Source: Rhizophlyctis rosea
Lineage: Eukaryota > Chytridiomycota > Chytridiomycetes > Rhizophlyctidales > Rhizophlyctidaceae
Direction of reading: 5' to 3'
DNA: 64,000 nt
Assembly: GCA_027596075.1 (NCBI GenBank)
Contig: JADGJC010000053.1
Coordinates: 64,175 to 128,174, forward strand
Position numbers and translations under genes: made by a program. Positions 1 through 11,400 of the stretch are shown piece by piece. The notes beneath the pieces were generated by a model that ran no database searches, was not told the DNA's origin, and was given only the letters and a program-made list of their open reading frames with translations. Numbering within the stretch: position 1 is the stretch's first letter; every line of letters begins with the position of its first letter.

Positions 1-1
1 C

Positions 2-73
2 GGCTCGTACACCTACGGGAGGAACTTCATCTACGTCTTGATGTGCAACGAAATGGGATTAGTGCGGTGGTAA
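2..73 (+). CDS. Possible 3' end of a gene truncated by the window edge
   Basis: Frame 2 opens at the window edge and reads 23 codons to TAA at 71-73. The peptide contains YGRNFIYVLMCNEMG and has protein-like composition. I do not recognise a family, and a 23-codon open stretch could be chance. The start lies outside the window. After it, bases 74-599 hold no supported gene and are probably the promoter and 5' region of the next gene. Confidence 0.25.
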   Translation, partial: GSYTYGRNFIYVLMCNEMGLVRW

Positions 74-599
74 CAACTGGACTGGACCTAAATGTTGTCA
101 ATTTGGATTTAGCTGTAAGGTGCAAAATCCGCGCTATTCGCAATGTTTGTAGCAGATGTACTTGGTAGCACAACAATAGTATAACATCGTTCACCTTTAA
201 TCAGAATTGGTCACAATGCATCAATCACGCATCCGATCGCGTCCAATGGGCCTAAACCTCCTCCTTTTGGCTTGCGGCAACACCTGTTGAAGTGTGCGAC
301 TCAGAACCTTGAGGGATTCCCAATCCCTGTTATTCTGCCGTGATGGCGGAGTGGACCACTTCTGCGCTTGAGTTTGCTATATTTTGCATAATGCAACTGA
401 CCAGGAATGTTGTTTATCCAAGTGGAACTATCGGTAAGATGCAGGAAGGCACTGGGAAGCAACTTGTTTGGTGGCTGTGGCATTTCAATGACTGTGCCGC
501 ATATACCACTGCCACCAACAGCTGCCAACATAAATAACCCCCCACGCCAACGCGTTCCCCTACTCGCTCGCACCAAACCCATTTACACAACGTCTCACC

Positions 600-1918
600 A
601 TGCGGACTGTCCAGGTATCATTTAGGTCTGTACCGTGGAGCACATCATCATCAACATACACGGTATCGAACCTTACAGGTTCGGAAACAGTCTCACAATT
701 CGTTAACCGGCTCCGAGCCGTCCTTGCGGATGAAGCGGCGGCGTCAGCCGCCAAACTGTTTACCCCAACGTCCACCAAGCCTTTCATATCCGAAACCGCC
801 ACCCTCCTCTCAACCGCCTACATACCCCTCGCAATCCCCACTTGCACATCCGCAAAACCAGCCGACCCCACCCGCACCATCGAATACTACGACATCTTCA
901 ACGAGGGCGAAGTGACGTGGCACGGTCAAATCCACTTTCCCAAAGTCCTCACCGTGACGGTGCAAACCCTCACCGGAAAACAGATTCCGACACCCATCTG
1001 CACATCGGCAACCTTGCTAGACTTGAAGGAGGAGATTGAGGCAAGGGAAGGCATCCCGCCACGTTCACAGAGGATGGTATACCGGGGTATTGTCCTCAGA
1101 GACGATAAGCGAGCATTAGTCAGTTACGGCATATATGATGATCGGAAAGTTCACTTGGTACTGAGTCTCCGCGGTGGGACACCACCTGCTAGCGGAAGAT
1201 TTGTCGACTTGGCCAGTGGAAAGGGAAGTGAGACAACGGAATGGAACGATGATGCCCCGAGGTGGAGGATGGTTTTGCCTGGGTTGGCGGTTGAAGGATA
1301 TTGCCGGAATAAGAAGTGCGCGGCAGGTCGCAATAATGATCTGGTAAGTTCACTCTCGCTTGTTGGGTATTTTGAAGAAACGTATGGCTGGAGACTTGAA
1401 AATACCCTCACCCCTCACAGGTAGTCTACAATCGACAATTCTTCACATTCGATCTGCATTACGACAGCGCAGATTGTATCTGCCCGGAGTGCAAAGAACA
1501 ATTCTCACCCAATCAGTGCGGTTTCAGTGACTGCTGCTACAAGTTTTACGGTCTTCAACCTCCCTGCACGTCTTCCGGACCACCTGAAAGGGCAGAATCC
1601 GACTGGATAGACGTCCCACCTGACACAATGTACCAACGCTTCACATCCTCCCATTCCGGCACAACCACCTGGTCCCGCCTCCTCATCGAGCTTCGCCCTT
1701 TTGAGCTCGATCGAAACGGACAGCACACCATTACACCCGGGGATATATGCGTTCTTTGTATGGAGAGATTGTGGGTTTGGGGAGAAGGATTGGGGCATGT
1801 TGGATGCAGCCATACGTTCTGTTATGACTGCGTGAAGGGGCTGAAGGATACTGGAAGTTGTAAATGTCCTGTTTGTGGCCATGAAGGGAAGGCGGAAAGG
1901 GTTGTGGCTGCAAAGTAG
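600..1918 (+). CDS. Ubiquitin-like domain / zinc-binding / RING finger protein (putative E3 ubiquitin ligase)
   Basis: Two exons, 600-1343 and 1421-1918, with a 77-bp GT-AG intron (1344-1420), give 413 aa. The ATG at 600 has good context (CTCACCATG). Residues about 117-193 are strikingly ubiquitin-like: a TLTGK motif, EGIPP, then HLVLSLRGG ending in an internal diglycine. A Cys-rich segment follows (YCRNKKC near 235, then CICPEC and CGFSDCC just after the splice), probably a zinc site of a kind seen beside ubiquitin-like domains in fungi and oomycetes. A C3HC4 RING lies at the C-terminus: C358, C361, C377, H379, C382, C385, C397, C400. RING proteins of this layout normally recruit an E2 and act as E3 ligases; that role is inferred. 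The first 116 residues match nothing I know. The substrate is unknown. Confidence 0.88.
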
Positions 1919-2303
1919 CCGTCGTTCAAAGTCGGGCTCTGCATGAGCGAAATGTGCAATAAGTTTGGAGGCTCGTACCCTAATACAGAATGGCGGGCGC
2001 CACCTTGTGGCGAAGAAGGTAGTCAGTGGACCAATGACAGGATTGCATGTTGCATGCTGGATGGAGTGCTGTCGTGACGCGAATGATGCAGATCCGTCCC
2101 TTGGAGTCTTTCTGCTGGTGAGCTCTGGCGAACATCTGTGTTCCATCTGGGCGCCCCTCCCCCATTCTAATCAATTAAGCGATGTGATTTTAGACAAATC
2201 AAGAAGACTTTGGGAAATCATGACTCTTGCTGGAAATCGACTGGGTTGAGTGCTTGATACAATATGATGCTAGGTTTCAAGGCGGAGCCTTCGCTTCACC
2301 AAA
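1919..2303. other. Intergenic, no gene seen
   Basis: This holds the 3' flank of the RING gene and sequence ahead of the hairpin repeat. Open frames here are short and have no recognisable motifs. Confidence 0.6.
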
Positions 2304-2378
2304 TTGGTCGGAGGCGTCCGACTTGCCAACCTGGCGGCATGGCATAGATGGCCAGCTAAGTCGGACGCCTTAGACCAA
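2304..2378. repeat. Imperfect hairpin / inverted repeat
   Basis: The left arm is TTGGTC (2304-2309) plus AGGCGTCCGACTT (2312-2324). The right arm is AAGTCGGACGCCT (2358-2370) plus GACCAA (2373-2378). The arms form a 19-bp perfect stem with a single 2-nt mismatch bulge, around a 33-nt loop that itself contains CCTGGC/GCCAG-type pairing. It lies about 180 bp upstream of the tRNA. It could be a structured RNA, a foldback element or an old insertion; nothing shows that it is transcribed. Confidence 0.7.
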
Positions 2379-2557
2379 AACTCGGCCCAGTCAGTATGGT
2401 GCCTATTGGCGTGGCTGGAGTTCGACACTTCTTCCCTGTAAGAAATTGTTCGGATATGAGCCCGAACTTCTTGGGAAGCTCTCCCACTTGCCTCAATCAG
2501 TCTCTGTTTGAACATGCTACCGTGCTATATATGCAATATTTTATATACCCTCATCAA

Positions 2558-2640
2558 GCACATTTGGCCGAGTTGGTCTAAGGCGCTACGTTCAGGTCGT
2601 AGTCTCGAAAGAGGCGTGAGTTCGAATCTCACAGTGTGCA
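2558..2640 (+). tRNA. tRNA-Leu (anticodon CAG)
   Basis: Acceptor arms GCACATT and AGTGTGC pair over 7 bp with one G-U, followed by discriminator A. The D-arm has TGGCCGAGTTGGTC. The anticodon arm CTACG-TTCAGGT-CGTAG presents CAG. The T-arm is GTGAG-TTCGAAT-CTCAC. The long variable arm (TCTCGAAAGAGG region) is typical of class II tRNA-Leu. The anticodon reads CUG; G follows it, as in leucine tRNAs, which argues for the standard code rather than CUG=Ser. There is no intron. A short T-run (TTTT at 2645) can end Pol III transcription. The CCA is not encoded. Confidence 0.95.
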
Positions 2641-4147
2641 TTCGTTTTGCATTGAATGATGTCAATTTTGATTGTTTGTTGTACATGTATTTTGACATTC
2701 CAATCCATCCGGTTCATTACCTCATCGAAAACCCATTTGCTTTCCCATTGATGGCAACAGTCATTGACGATGGATCCTCCGCGGCTCTTCATTTCATGCA
2801 GAAGGTTGCGAGTTTGCCAACTTCACCGCTGAAGGGTCACCTGTCATCTCTTTACACCTTGTCAAGGTCTCTTGAAACGATCGCTCCCTGATAAGAAATG
2901 GTCATTATGTCATTCATGCTTCGATGATCGATTCCCTTTCCAAAGTTCCCACCCCGTGAAGTAAGATTTCTCAAAGACCACGGAAGGAGTTCAAGTGCGC
3001 TGAAGGAGATCATTCTTACGATCATGTGCATCAGCAGCTCCATCACCTGTTAAACTTCATAAGGCAAGAGTGAGGGGAAGGAAGTTCAAAATGAGTGTGG
3101 AACGCTTGTGGTACCAGTGGCGTTTTTGAACGGCATGAATGGCAGGTGGTGCTAGTTTCGGGTAAATGGCAATCTAGGGATTTGGGCAATGGTCTCACGG
3201 GTGGGTATTTCCGGGCCGGCCCACGGGGCATGCGCAGTTGTCAAGTTCGGCTGCGCCTGGCGGAAGACGATGAAAATTTCGTTGGATAGCCCATACCCTA
3301 ATCTTCGAACCCTTGAACTGAAAGTGTGGTTACAGATGGGCGAGATGGGAAGATTGGCAAGACGGGTTGCAACTCACAATATGTTTGGACTTATTCCACA
3401 GGAAACTGGTCCACGGGACAAGGACGATAAAAGTTTATGAGGTTCACATTTATGCTGGCCTTTATGAAGAAGGCCGGGCGACCACCTGCGGAGGTGCATT
3501 GACCATTTGGCCGTGGACGGAGATGGACAGGCCCGATCCGCACGTTTGGAAGGAATTCTTCCGGGCCCGTACATGACGATCCAAATGCCACAGCCGCTGG
3601 AACCCTGAACCTCCTGCCCACAGACATCCATCAACTTGTTGTGGTGATTGCTACAAAACCGCTGGGATGTGTGAAGGATCTGATAAGCCGCTACCAAAGT
3701 CAAAACCTCGTCTCGCTCCACCACGCTCTGCTCCAGTTTCCTGCCCAACTCTATCCGATAAAGCCGTCGTCCACTGATTGCATCCTGAAGGAACAGGAAC
3801 ACGCATATTTTATACACCTGTTGAACGCCTTTATGCTCACTGTTACGTGACCCATCGACGCAGGATTGAAGGGCAAGCCACGGACCCGGTGGATTCTGCT
3901 CATTGTTGAATTCTGCGAAAGATCGAGGGGAAAGTTTTGCGCCCCCTCTCCGTGTCGAACTTTCAATAAGACAAGTAAGCCCTGTCCGCCTCCCTTCCAC
4001 AGATAGCACACAATTTTCATGGTTGTCGTCTTCTATTGAAAGCTTAGATTCTCCAATCGCGGCCGTTTGCACCAAGTCTACCGTAACATCTCCCTCGCAC
4101 AGGAGTGCTCAACTCCACCTATACCCATAAACTCATACCATTTGACC
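2641..4147. other. Intergenic, no gene seen
   Basis: About 1.5 kb. The longest open frames are on the minus strand (about 3374-4075) and have no recognisable motif or protein-like composition. The last part is probably the promoter and leader of the following gene. Confidence 0.55.
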
Positions 4148-6264
4148 ATGTCTCTTCCGGCCCCTCATCCATCTCCGCCCCTTTCCACCACTTTCTCAAC
4201 TCCTCCCCGCCAGAAACCTTCACCGCAATCATCCCCTTGTCGCACTGCATCCCTTCGCTCCATGTCTCCACCACCATCAGCTCGTCTACCACCCGCATTT
4301 TCTGTTGCTCCGAAATCACGGATACGTCTTCCCCTGCCCGGGATTGATACGACCAATGGAGATCGGTCTCCGAGACGAGGATGTGCGCAGGCGGTTCCAC
4401 CGCCCATGAGCGCAGGGGTTGTTGGTGTCGGGTTTGCTTATGGATATCCGCACGCTGCGGCTGGATCTGGACGGAGCGCAGATGGGGGAAGACTGAGAAG
4501 TACTAGTCTTAGTGTGACAGGTGGAGGAGGAGGATGGAAGGAGGATGACAGACGAAGAGATGAGGTATGGCCTCGCTCCTGAATGATCAATTTGCAACAT
4601 CACAACAGCTAACGCTGCTGACTTCGCAATAGGTCACCACTCCGGTCCTTCATAAACCAACACCCGTCCAACCGCATCACCCTGCTTCATCCTCCACAAC
4701 TGACCTCCGCACCTTCTTCCAAGACCCTCACTCCACCTCCCAACTATCCACTTCCTTCCCCTCCCATCCAACATTCCTTTCCGTCCTATCCGAACGTCGT
4801 CCTTCAACATCTTCTATACAATCGACGCGCTCTCGAACACTGACCTACAGCACCGAGGACGAAGGCGGAGGCGGCAGTGAAGATGAGAGCTTTGCATCTT
4901 ACGGCGCTGCTAGCGGCAGAAGTGCACGAAGCGCACGAAGCGGACAGAGTGCTGGTGGTACAAGCTATCAAGGGAGTGGCAGGGATGCAAGTTTTGTGGA
5001 GGATAGTTCGGATGTATCATATTTCCGAGCGGAATCGGCTTTAGGTATTCGTGGTGAGGAGACAAGGGTGATAGAGGATGGCAAGAAAAAAGGTCATAAA
5101 CGGAACGCCAAATCACTCTCCCGCGTTCTCAAATGGACCAAGTCCCTTTTGAAGATGAAGAACCCTGGGGTAGATGGCATGGATCGGAGGTCCCGGAAAT
5201 GTCGGGAAAGCAGTGTTCTTGGCAGCGATGAATCTTTCCTTCATGATGGCGATACCAGCATGTCTTCCAGCGCCGCGAACACCAGCTATTCCTCTCACAC
5301 ATCTATGCAGTCCGATGCCAGCTTCTACCGCCGTGAAGGATCAGCCCCACTTCACGACCAACAACGGGGACGGAAAGTCTCAAATGCATCATCGATGTCG
5401 ACTGAAAAGCGTGGCTCTGCCTTGCGAAGATCTTTGAGTGTACCACGGCAAGCGCCGTCCAATCCTTACCAAGTCCAACGTCGTAGACCATCTGACACGG
5501 ACTCTCCGTCGGGACGTCAACGCCCATCAGAAAATATACCACCTCTGCCGCCTACTTCGCCAACATACGCCTCTCCGCCGCCATCAATACTGAACGCGCG
5601 CCGTCCCTCCCTCCCTCACGACAATCTCCGCCAATACGCCCCAGCTGCATCCTCGCCCCTCGTGAATGCCAATCGACCACCAATCGCAAGATCAGAAACA
5701 GCACCTCCTATCATGCCGCCGCCAGGCGGACATCTACGAGGCCGCAGACCGTCCAGTCCGGAAATGCGTAGACTAGAACAATATCATCGTGTGCATCCGG
5801 TATGCGCCTCACCTGCGTTAACGGAACAGCAACATGTGGGCAACACATCCGACCGCTCAACTATACCACCAACATCCCCAACACCTCCACTCACACCCCC
5901 TTCCCCAAACAAACACCCACACCGCTCGCAAACCATCGCCTCACGAAAAGCCCAAACACCATCCACAACACCCGCAACCCCCGCACCCCAACGCGGACAT
6001 GCACGCCGCATGTCATGGACGACATCTCTGGACGGAGTCATTACTCAGATCCCCAAACGGGATAATGCCGCACCAGGAGGGCTTCCCTCGGGACCGCCCG
6101 TAAGTGGAAGCAGACCCAAGGCAGGTCGGAACCGAGCGGGGAGTGATGTATCCCACGGAACATATGACAAGGGAGGGCATGCGCATCAAAACGCTGGGAG
6201 GTTTCATGGATTTGATGGGAGAGGTGGGGTATTGGAGACTATCAGAGGGTTGGTTGAAGAATAG
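4148..6264 (+). CDS. Large disordered Ser/Pro-rich protein, function unknown
   Basis: Two exons, 4148-4564 and 4633-6264, are joined over a 68-bp intron (GTATGG...CAATAG, with a CTAAC branch-like motif inside), giving 682 aa. An earlier AG at 4607 would lead straight into a stop, so 4632 is chosen as acceptor. The protein is dominated by Ser, Pro, Thr and Arg, with no transmembrane segment. The most structured part is a short basic stretch (RVLKWTKSLLKMK near 5125-5160). RRxS motifs such as ALRRSLSV look like basophilic kinase sites. The tail ends in a short acidic helix-like piece (VLETIRGLVEE). Such composition is common in fungal scaffolds and morphogenesis regulators, but no family is recognised. 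Confidence 0.75.
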
Positions 6265-7040
6265 GTTGACAAATCAAGGAAGGAAGCGAATTTGGTGGGA
6301 ATGCGGGCATCCCTGATGATGTAAAGGGTTACTGTACTTATTGATCTCCACGGCCCGCCGTGGGTTGTATATATGATATCGTTGATTGAGTGCTTGATTT
6401 TTTGAAAAGCTCCGGAGAGAATGGCAGCAACATGTCTGCATCTGCTGCGGATGTTTGCTACGTGTTCGTTGTGTTTACTTCTGATTCGGAGGTGTCGGAG
6501 AGGTTTCTTGAGGGTCCTTCAAATGTTCGATCAGGATGAATGGTAGTCACGCCAATCGTGCCGTTATGATCCAATAATCGTTCACCTCGTTTTAATTTCT
6601 CAATTCGATTTTCTCTCAGATTCGATTGTTCACTCTCTGCTCCTCTTGTAGTCCATCTCTGCTTCTTGTGAGCCATTTCAATTTCACGTGTCGCCACATC
6701 ACATCTTTACTGTGGGTGGCGATAAATGAATTCCACAGGGAAGCCAAAGTAAATAGGCACTTGGCAGACCCAACCGGTTTCGTAACCTCATAGGTGGTCT
6801 TATTACCGTGCAGCTGACTTTGGGGCACATCAGCCCCAAAGCATATGGTAATAGGTCAGTGTGAAAATGCTGCATATCAGTCGGCTGGTCCCAAATGCTG
6901 GTACTGAGTGCCCGCCCTGTATTCAAGGTCCTTTCCTAAAAAAGGGGTCGATACAATCAATGCTACCCCACTACCGTCACGAACCCTCATCGCACAACAC
7001 CCTCACTTACCTTTCGAAGGATTCCATTCCATACAACTCC
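6265..7040. other. Intergenic region with the HPP gene promoter
   Basis: No coding frame of its own is supported. The reading frame of the following gene is open back to 6861, with in-frame ATGs at 6861 and 6960, so part of this stretch could be its N-terminal extension. Confidence 0.5.
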
Positions 7041-8178
7041 ATGGACCGCAAAGTTGATCCCCATCGGCGGCCTTCGTCGTCCGGCCCCCCCTCGCCCTCG
7101 CTCCTAAATAACCATCCACCTCCAAAACGCAAACTCCATTTCCTCCGCCAACCTCTCCATCTACGTCACAACCGCGGCGTCCTTCCACCACACCTAACCG
7201 TAAACCAAATTCTAGGCAGTTGGCTCGCAGCATTCCTCGGCATCCTCACCGTCTCCGCCATTCATTACAATGCTCCACTCTTCATCCACCACGCCGTGCC
7301 CGGAGTCGTTGCATCCCTAGGTGCAACCGCCGTTCTCATCTACGGTGTAATTGAATCACCACTAGCTCAACCTCGCTGCGTCATAGGCGGTCAATGTTTT
7401 TCAGCTATCTGTGGTGTCACAATACATAAGATCGCAGTGGGGATCCAGCAACATTGGAATCTTCCTCCTTTTACAGATGCTGGAGCAGAGCCAATTTTGC
7501 AGATGTTCGAGTGCGCGTTTGCCGTGAGCTTGAGTGTTGTGGTGATGCACATAACAAGAACAACGCATCCGCCGGGTGGGGCGACGGCGCTTGTTGCTGT
7601 TATGGGACCTGAGAGCATCTGGGAATTGGGATATCTGTACGTTGTCGTACCTATCCTTTTGGGGTGTGTCCTTCTCGTTGCCGTCGCCGTCATTGTCAAT
7701 CGATGTTGTGGACGTTGGTATCCACTGTATTGGTTTGCGCCAGCAAAAGTGAGAGGTAGTGCGGCTGGAAGGAAAGTGAGCGTTGGTGCTGGCGATATGG
7801 GGAAGAGAAGTAGTATTGTTCCCGCTCCAGTAAAACCGGGGAAGGATATAGAAACCGAGAAGAATGGCGGTGGTGATGGTCGTGGCGGCGAAGAAGCGGG
7901 GAGGATTGTGGAAGTCGAAGTCATAGGGGACGTCATCGAGGAGACGAGGGAGGGGGATGGAGGATGGTGGGATGGGATGGAAAAAGGAGAAGTGGAAGAG
8001 ATAGATGAAAGCACATCCGCGCAGCTGCCAGCTATTGAAGAGTTGAAAGCAGTCAATGCAAATGCCGGTTTGGAAGGTGAAGGAAAGGGTGTCAACTTCA
8101 GGTTAGCTGTGGACACTCCTTGCATGCTTTACAGCTACTAAATCCAATCAATACAGGGATGTGAAGGCGGGCACATAA
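7041..8178 (+). CDS. HPP family integral membrane protein
   Basis: The family signature HPPGGATAL is present (HPP at residues 176-178), with the upstream motif IESPLAQPR near 104-112 and YPLYWFAP after the last helix. Hydrophobic helices fall near residues 56-74, 86-102, 118-134, 154-172 and 197-220, followed by a charged, Glu/Gly-rich cytosolic-type tail. HPP proteins are multi-pass membrane proteins; a plant member has been linked to nitrite transport, but the fungal substrate is unknown. The start at 7041 (MDRKV) is preferred; ATGs at 6960 and 6861 are alternatives. Exon 1 ends at 8101. An intron 8102-8156, with a TACTAA branch site 15 bp before the acceptor, leads to a short last exon ending DVKAGT, stop at 8178 (360 aa). 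Without splicing the frame would stop at 8141. Confidence 0.88.
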
Positions 8179-8464
8179 CAAGTGTAGAGATGCCGGCAAA
8201 ACCTTGTGTCATTTGTACATAAATCCATGAACTCCGAAACTAAACAACAAAGGCTTCTCCTGCTGACCATATGGCTTAGGGGTTACCACATATCCGACTG
8301 ACACTTGTTAATGAGGCAGACTAAGACAAACTTTAACTTAGAAGTCAAAAGAGTGTTGTTGAGTAGTTCCAGTTCTATATCTAAAAGCTAGCCTCACCGT
8401 CCGCTGACCCGCGATTGATGGTATCAGACTGGGGCCTACGGGCCATCACCGACCGTCTATAAAC
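8179..8464. other. Convergent intergenic spacer
   Basis: This short spacer separates the HPP gene (plus) from the kinase-Sel1 gene (minus). No gene is seen; it presumably carries both 3' ends. Confidence 0.6.
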
Positions 8465-11400
8465 TCATCGAGCCATCTTTGCTAAGTCGCCCTTCAGCTT
8501 GATGGCATCTTCATCGCCCGCATCAGCAGCTCTCCGCAACCACGACATGCCTTGATGCAAGTCGCGGGCAACGCCATATCTGTATAGTTTCCATATTGGA
8601 TGTGTTAGTTCTCTAAAAAGCATCACTCCGACGTCCTCAAGCGCTACCGAGCCATCAACCCACCCTTGCATGTAAAATGTCGCCAATTTATACATCGCAG
8701 CCGCATGCCCTTGGTCTGCTGCTTTCTCCATCCACTTGGCACACTCACTGGCATCACGCGCAATCCCAAACATTCCTGATTCGATGAGTAGAGCGTATTT
8801 GTATTGACCAGCCCTACTCCCTTCTTGCGCGGCATGCTGATGGGAAGGGAAATCTGAGCAGGGTGTAAAGAGGCTGTCAGAACAGCACACTTACCAGAAG
8901 CAAAGCAATGCCGCCCTGTTCATCCTTCTCCAACCCTTTCCCGCCCATCATACATAAGGCAAGGCTGACCGCCGCATCCAACGATCCACCTTCAACAGCC
9001 TTGCGGTACCATTCCACCGCCTTGGTGTCACTCTTTGTAACCCCATGAAAGCCACCTCTGTAGCAATCTCCCAAGTAATCTTGTGCTTGTACGTGCCCCC
9101 ACTCCGCTGCTTTGGTCAACCACTCGATGCCCTCGGACTCCGATTTTGGGACACCACGACCGTACAAGTAGCAGACTGCAAGGCATTTGGCGCCTTTTGC
9201 CTGGTTCTGGGTTGCGGACAGATGGTAGTAGTACGCGGCGAGATTGAGGTCTTCAGGGACGGATTCGCCGTGCTCATAGTGAAGGCCGAGATTGGCCTGT
9301 GTGGTGGTCAGAACTTTGAGGTCGGCCTCATGTGAATGTCCAGCAGTAATGGTACTTATCTATACCTGTGCGTCAGGATCACCCGCATCCGCTTTCCGCT
9401 TGATGGATTCGATATCGGTTCCCATCATCTTGTTGACGTGTTCCAACAGCGCTTCCACATCTTCAATCGTGTCACAATGGTGCAGTCAAAACACAGGGAA
9501 AAAACTTCACATGGACTGACTCACCAACTTTTGGAGAAGACGATGCATCGACATCACTCCCGCTCCGGGCAGAGTTAAACAGTGGTGTCAAATCGCCAAA
9601 TGCGGGTAGTATTTGTGGAGACCGCGGTGGAGTGATCATTGGAGTATTGGGAGTCAGATTGGCGCCTGAATCTCGACTACCAGATGAACTTTCGGACGAC
9701 ATTTGCCCTCCACTGACGACTGGTAGGGCTGGTGATGCTGGTGCCGGTAAAACTGTGACCAAGGGCTCGCTTCCACTTTCTTCCCCAATGGCAAGGTTTT
9801 GGGCGGTGGACGATGCATCTCGATTATCCTCCATTTCCATTAGCACGCCCTTGAAGGTGGCACAAATCATACTGAAAGCCGGTCGTTTGGTGGGATCGTC
9901 ATCCCACCACTTTTCCATCCCTGTCCAAAGTGCAGCGGGGAAGCGCTCTTCTCCCACGTACCCTGGCTTGGCCGGTCTCCTCTTTCGGTGCACGACAACC
10001 TGTGGAATCGCCATTTCCGGTGTGCCTTCAAAAGGTATGCAGCCCGCCAAGATTTCGTAACATGTGATGGCGAATGCGTATACATCGGTCGCGGTGGTTG
10101 GTCGCGGAGGCATGTCTGACTCGAGATAGCCGCGAATGAGTTCGGGTGCTGCCCAGCGCAAAGTAAGACCTGTGCTGCTTGGGCCCATTACACGAGCTGT
10201 GCGAAGAGTGGTTGTGGCTATTTTGATGGATGAAAAGCTGAATGTGTAAAATATCATGTGAGATGGAGTTTCGGACATTCATAAGAATAGATTCGAGATA
10301 TCTTACCCAAAATCTGTAATCTGCGCATGTCCTCCATCATCAACTAGCACATTGATAGCCTTCAAGTCTGCATGTACAAGCCCACGACTATGTAGAAACG
10401 CCATTCCTTGTGCCACTTCGTACAGGAGCTGGATCTTGCGAGCAGGTTTCTTTTCGACGTATTGCAACAGCGTGCCGTTCTTTAGGTAAGGCATAACCAT
10501 AAAGGGTCGATCAGCCTGGCCGCATGCGGCTAATAAGGGAAGGACGTTCTGATGTTTGAGGGGATACCACACTCGGACCTGTGAAGAGCGGTGATTGATC
10601 AAGGAAACAGGATCTCGACCAAGGTTTGGAATGGTATGGGTTGGTCACCTCATGGTTGAAATCCGCCCGGTAGCGTTCCATTTTATCCACACCAGCGACA
10701 CTTGCCGAAAGGTGCAGCCTCTTGATTGCAACCTTGGTATGTCCAAACCACAGCCCGAGGAGGATTTCGCCGCAACCACCTGATGCAATCGGCTTTTCGT
10801 CCATTTCGATTTCCCAAGACTGGAAGTATGAAGTGTCACAATCAGCTACATTGTACAGTCAACACACTGACATACCGTGATGCTCCAAGGTTCAGATCGA
10901 ATCATGCCAGAAGGGCGGTTGGACAAACGTATGAGAGTCTCCTTGGCCTTCTCAACAAAAGCAGCTTCTGCTCGCGTTGGCGGAACTGCATCAGCTCGCT
11001 TTTGGATCCTCCCGAGGGCTTCCAAAGCTTCAAAATACTGCGCTGGTTGAATCTCCAAGATCTCCAAGATCCTTCGCTCATTATCAACCACCTCTTCCAG
11101 ACGCTTATCAATCTCCCGTTGATCATTGGCACGGTCTTTCTTGGCCTCCTCCTCGATGTTGCGTTGATCCTGGTGGATTTGGATGTTGATGGCTAGCTGG
11201 AAGGTGGTGCATGTGTCGTTGAGACGTTCGGCGAAAGAATCAAATTCGGCATCAATCTCGCGCCGCAACAGAAATCTTTTGATGAGGGTTTGGTGATTGA
11301 GCTTTGCTACGAAATCCCTGATTTCCATGAGCAATCTGAATTTTGCAGTGAGCCCATGTTATCTGTCTATGGCATTTGAAAACAAGCGGTCTGCTTACTG

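Noticed and set aside
2558..2640. CAG-anticodon tRNA as a sign of CUG=Ser recoding
   Set aside because: The G after the anticodon and the leucine-type body indicate tRNA-Leu, so the standard code fits.
7391..8125. Minus-strand frame of 244 codons
   Set aside because: It is the antisense shadow of the HPP gene, whose signature motifs are clear on the plus strand.
8580..8663. Reading exon 10 of the kinase-Sel1 gene straight through to the stop
   Set aside because: The frame is open, but the stretch breaks a Sel1 repeat. A GTGGGT donor, an ACTAAC branch site and a CAG acceptor restore it exactly.
9632..10060. Plus-strand frame of 142 codons
   Set aside because: It lies opposite the kinase C-lobe and linker; antisense shadow.
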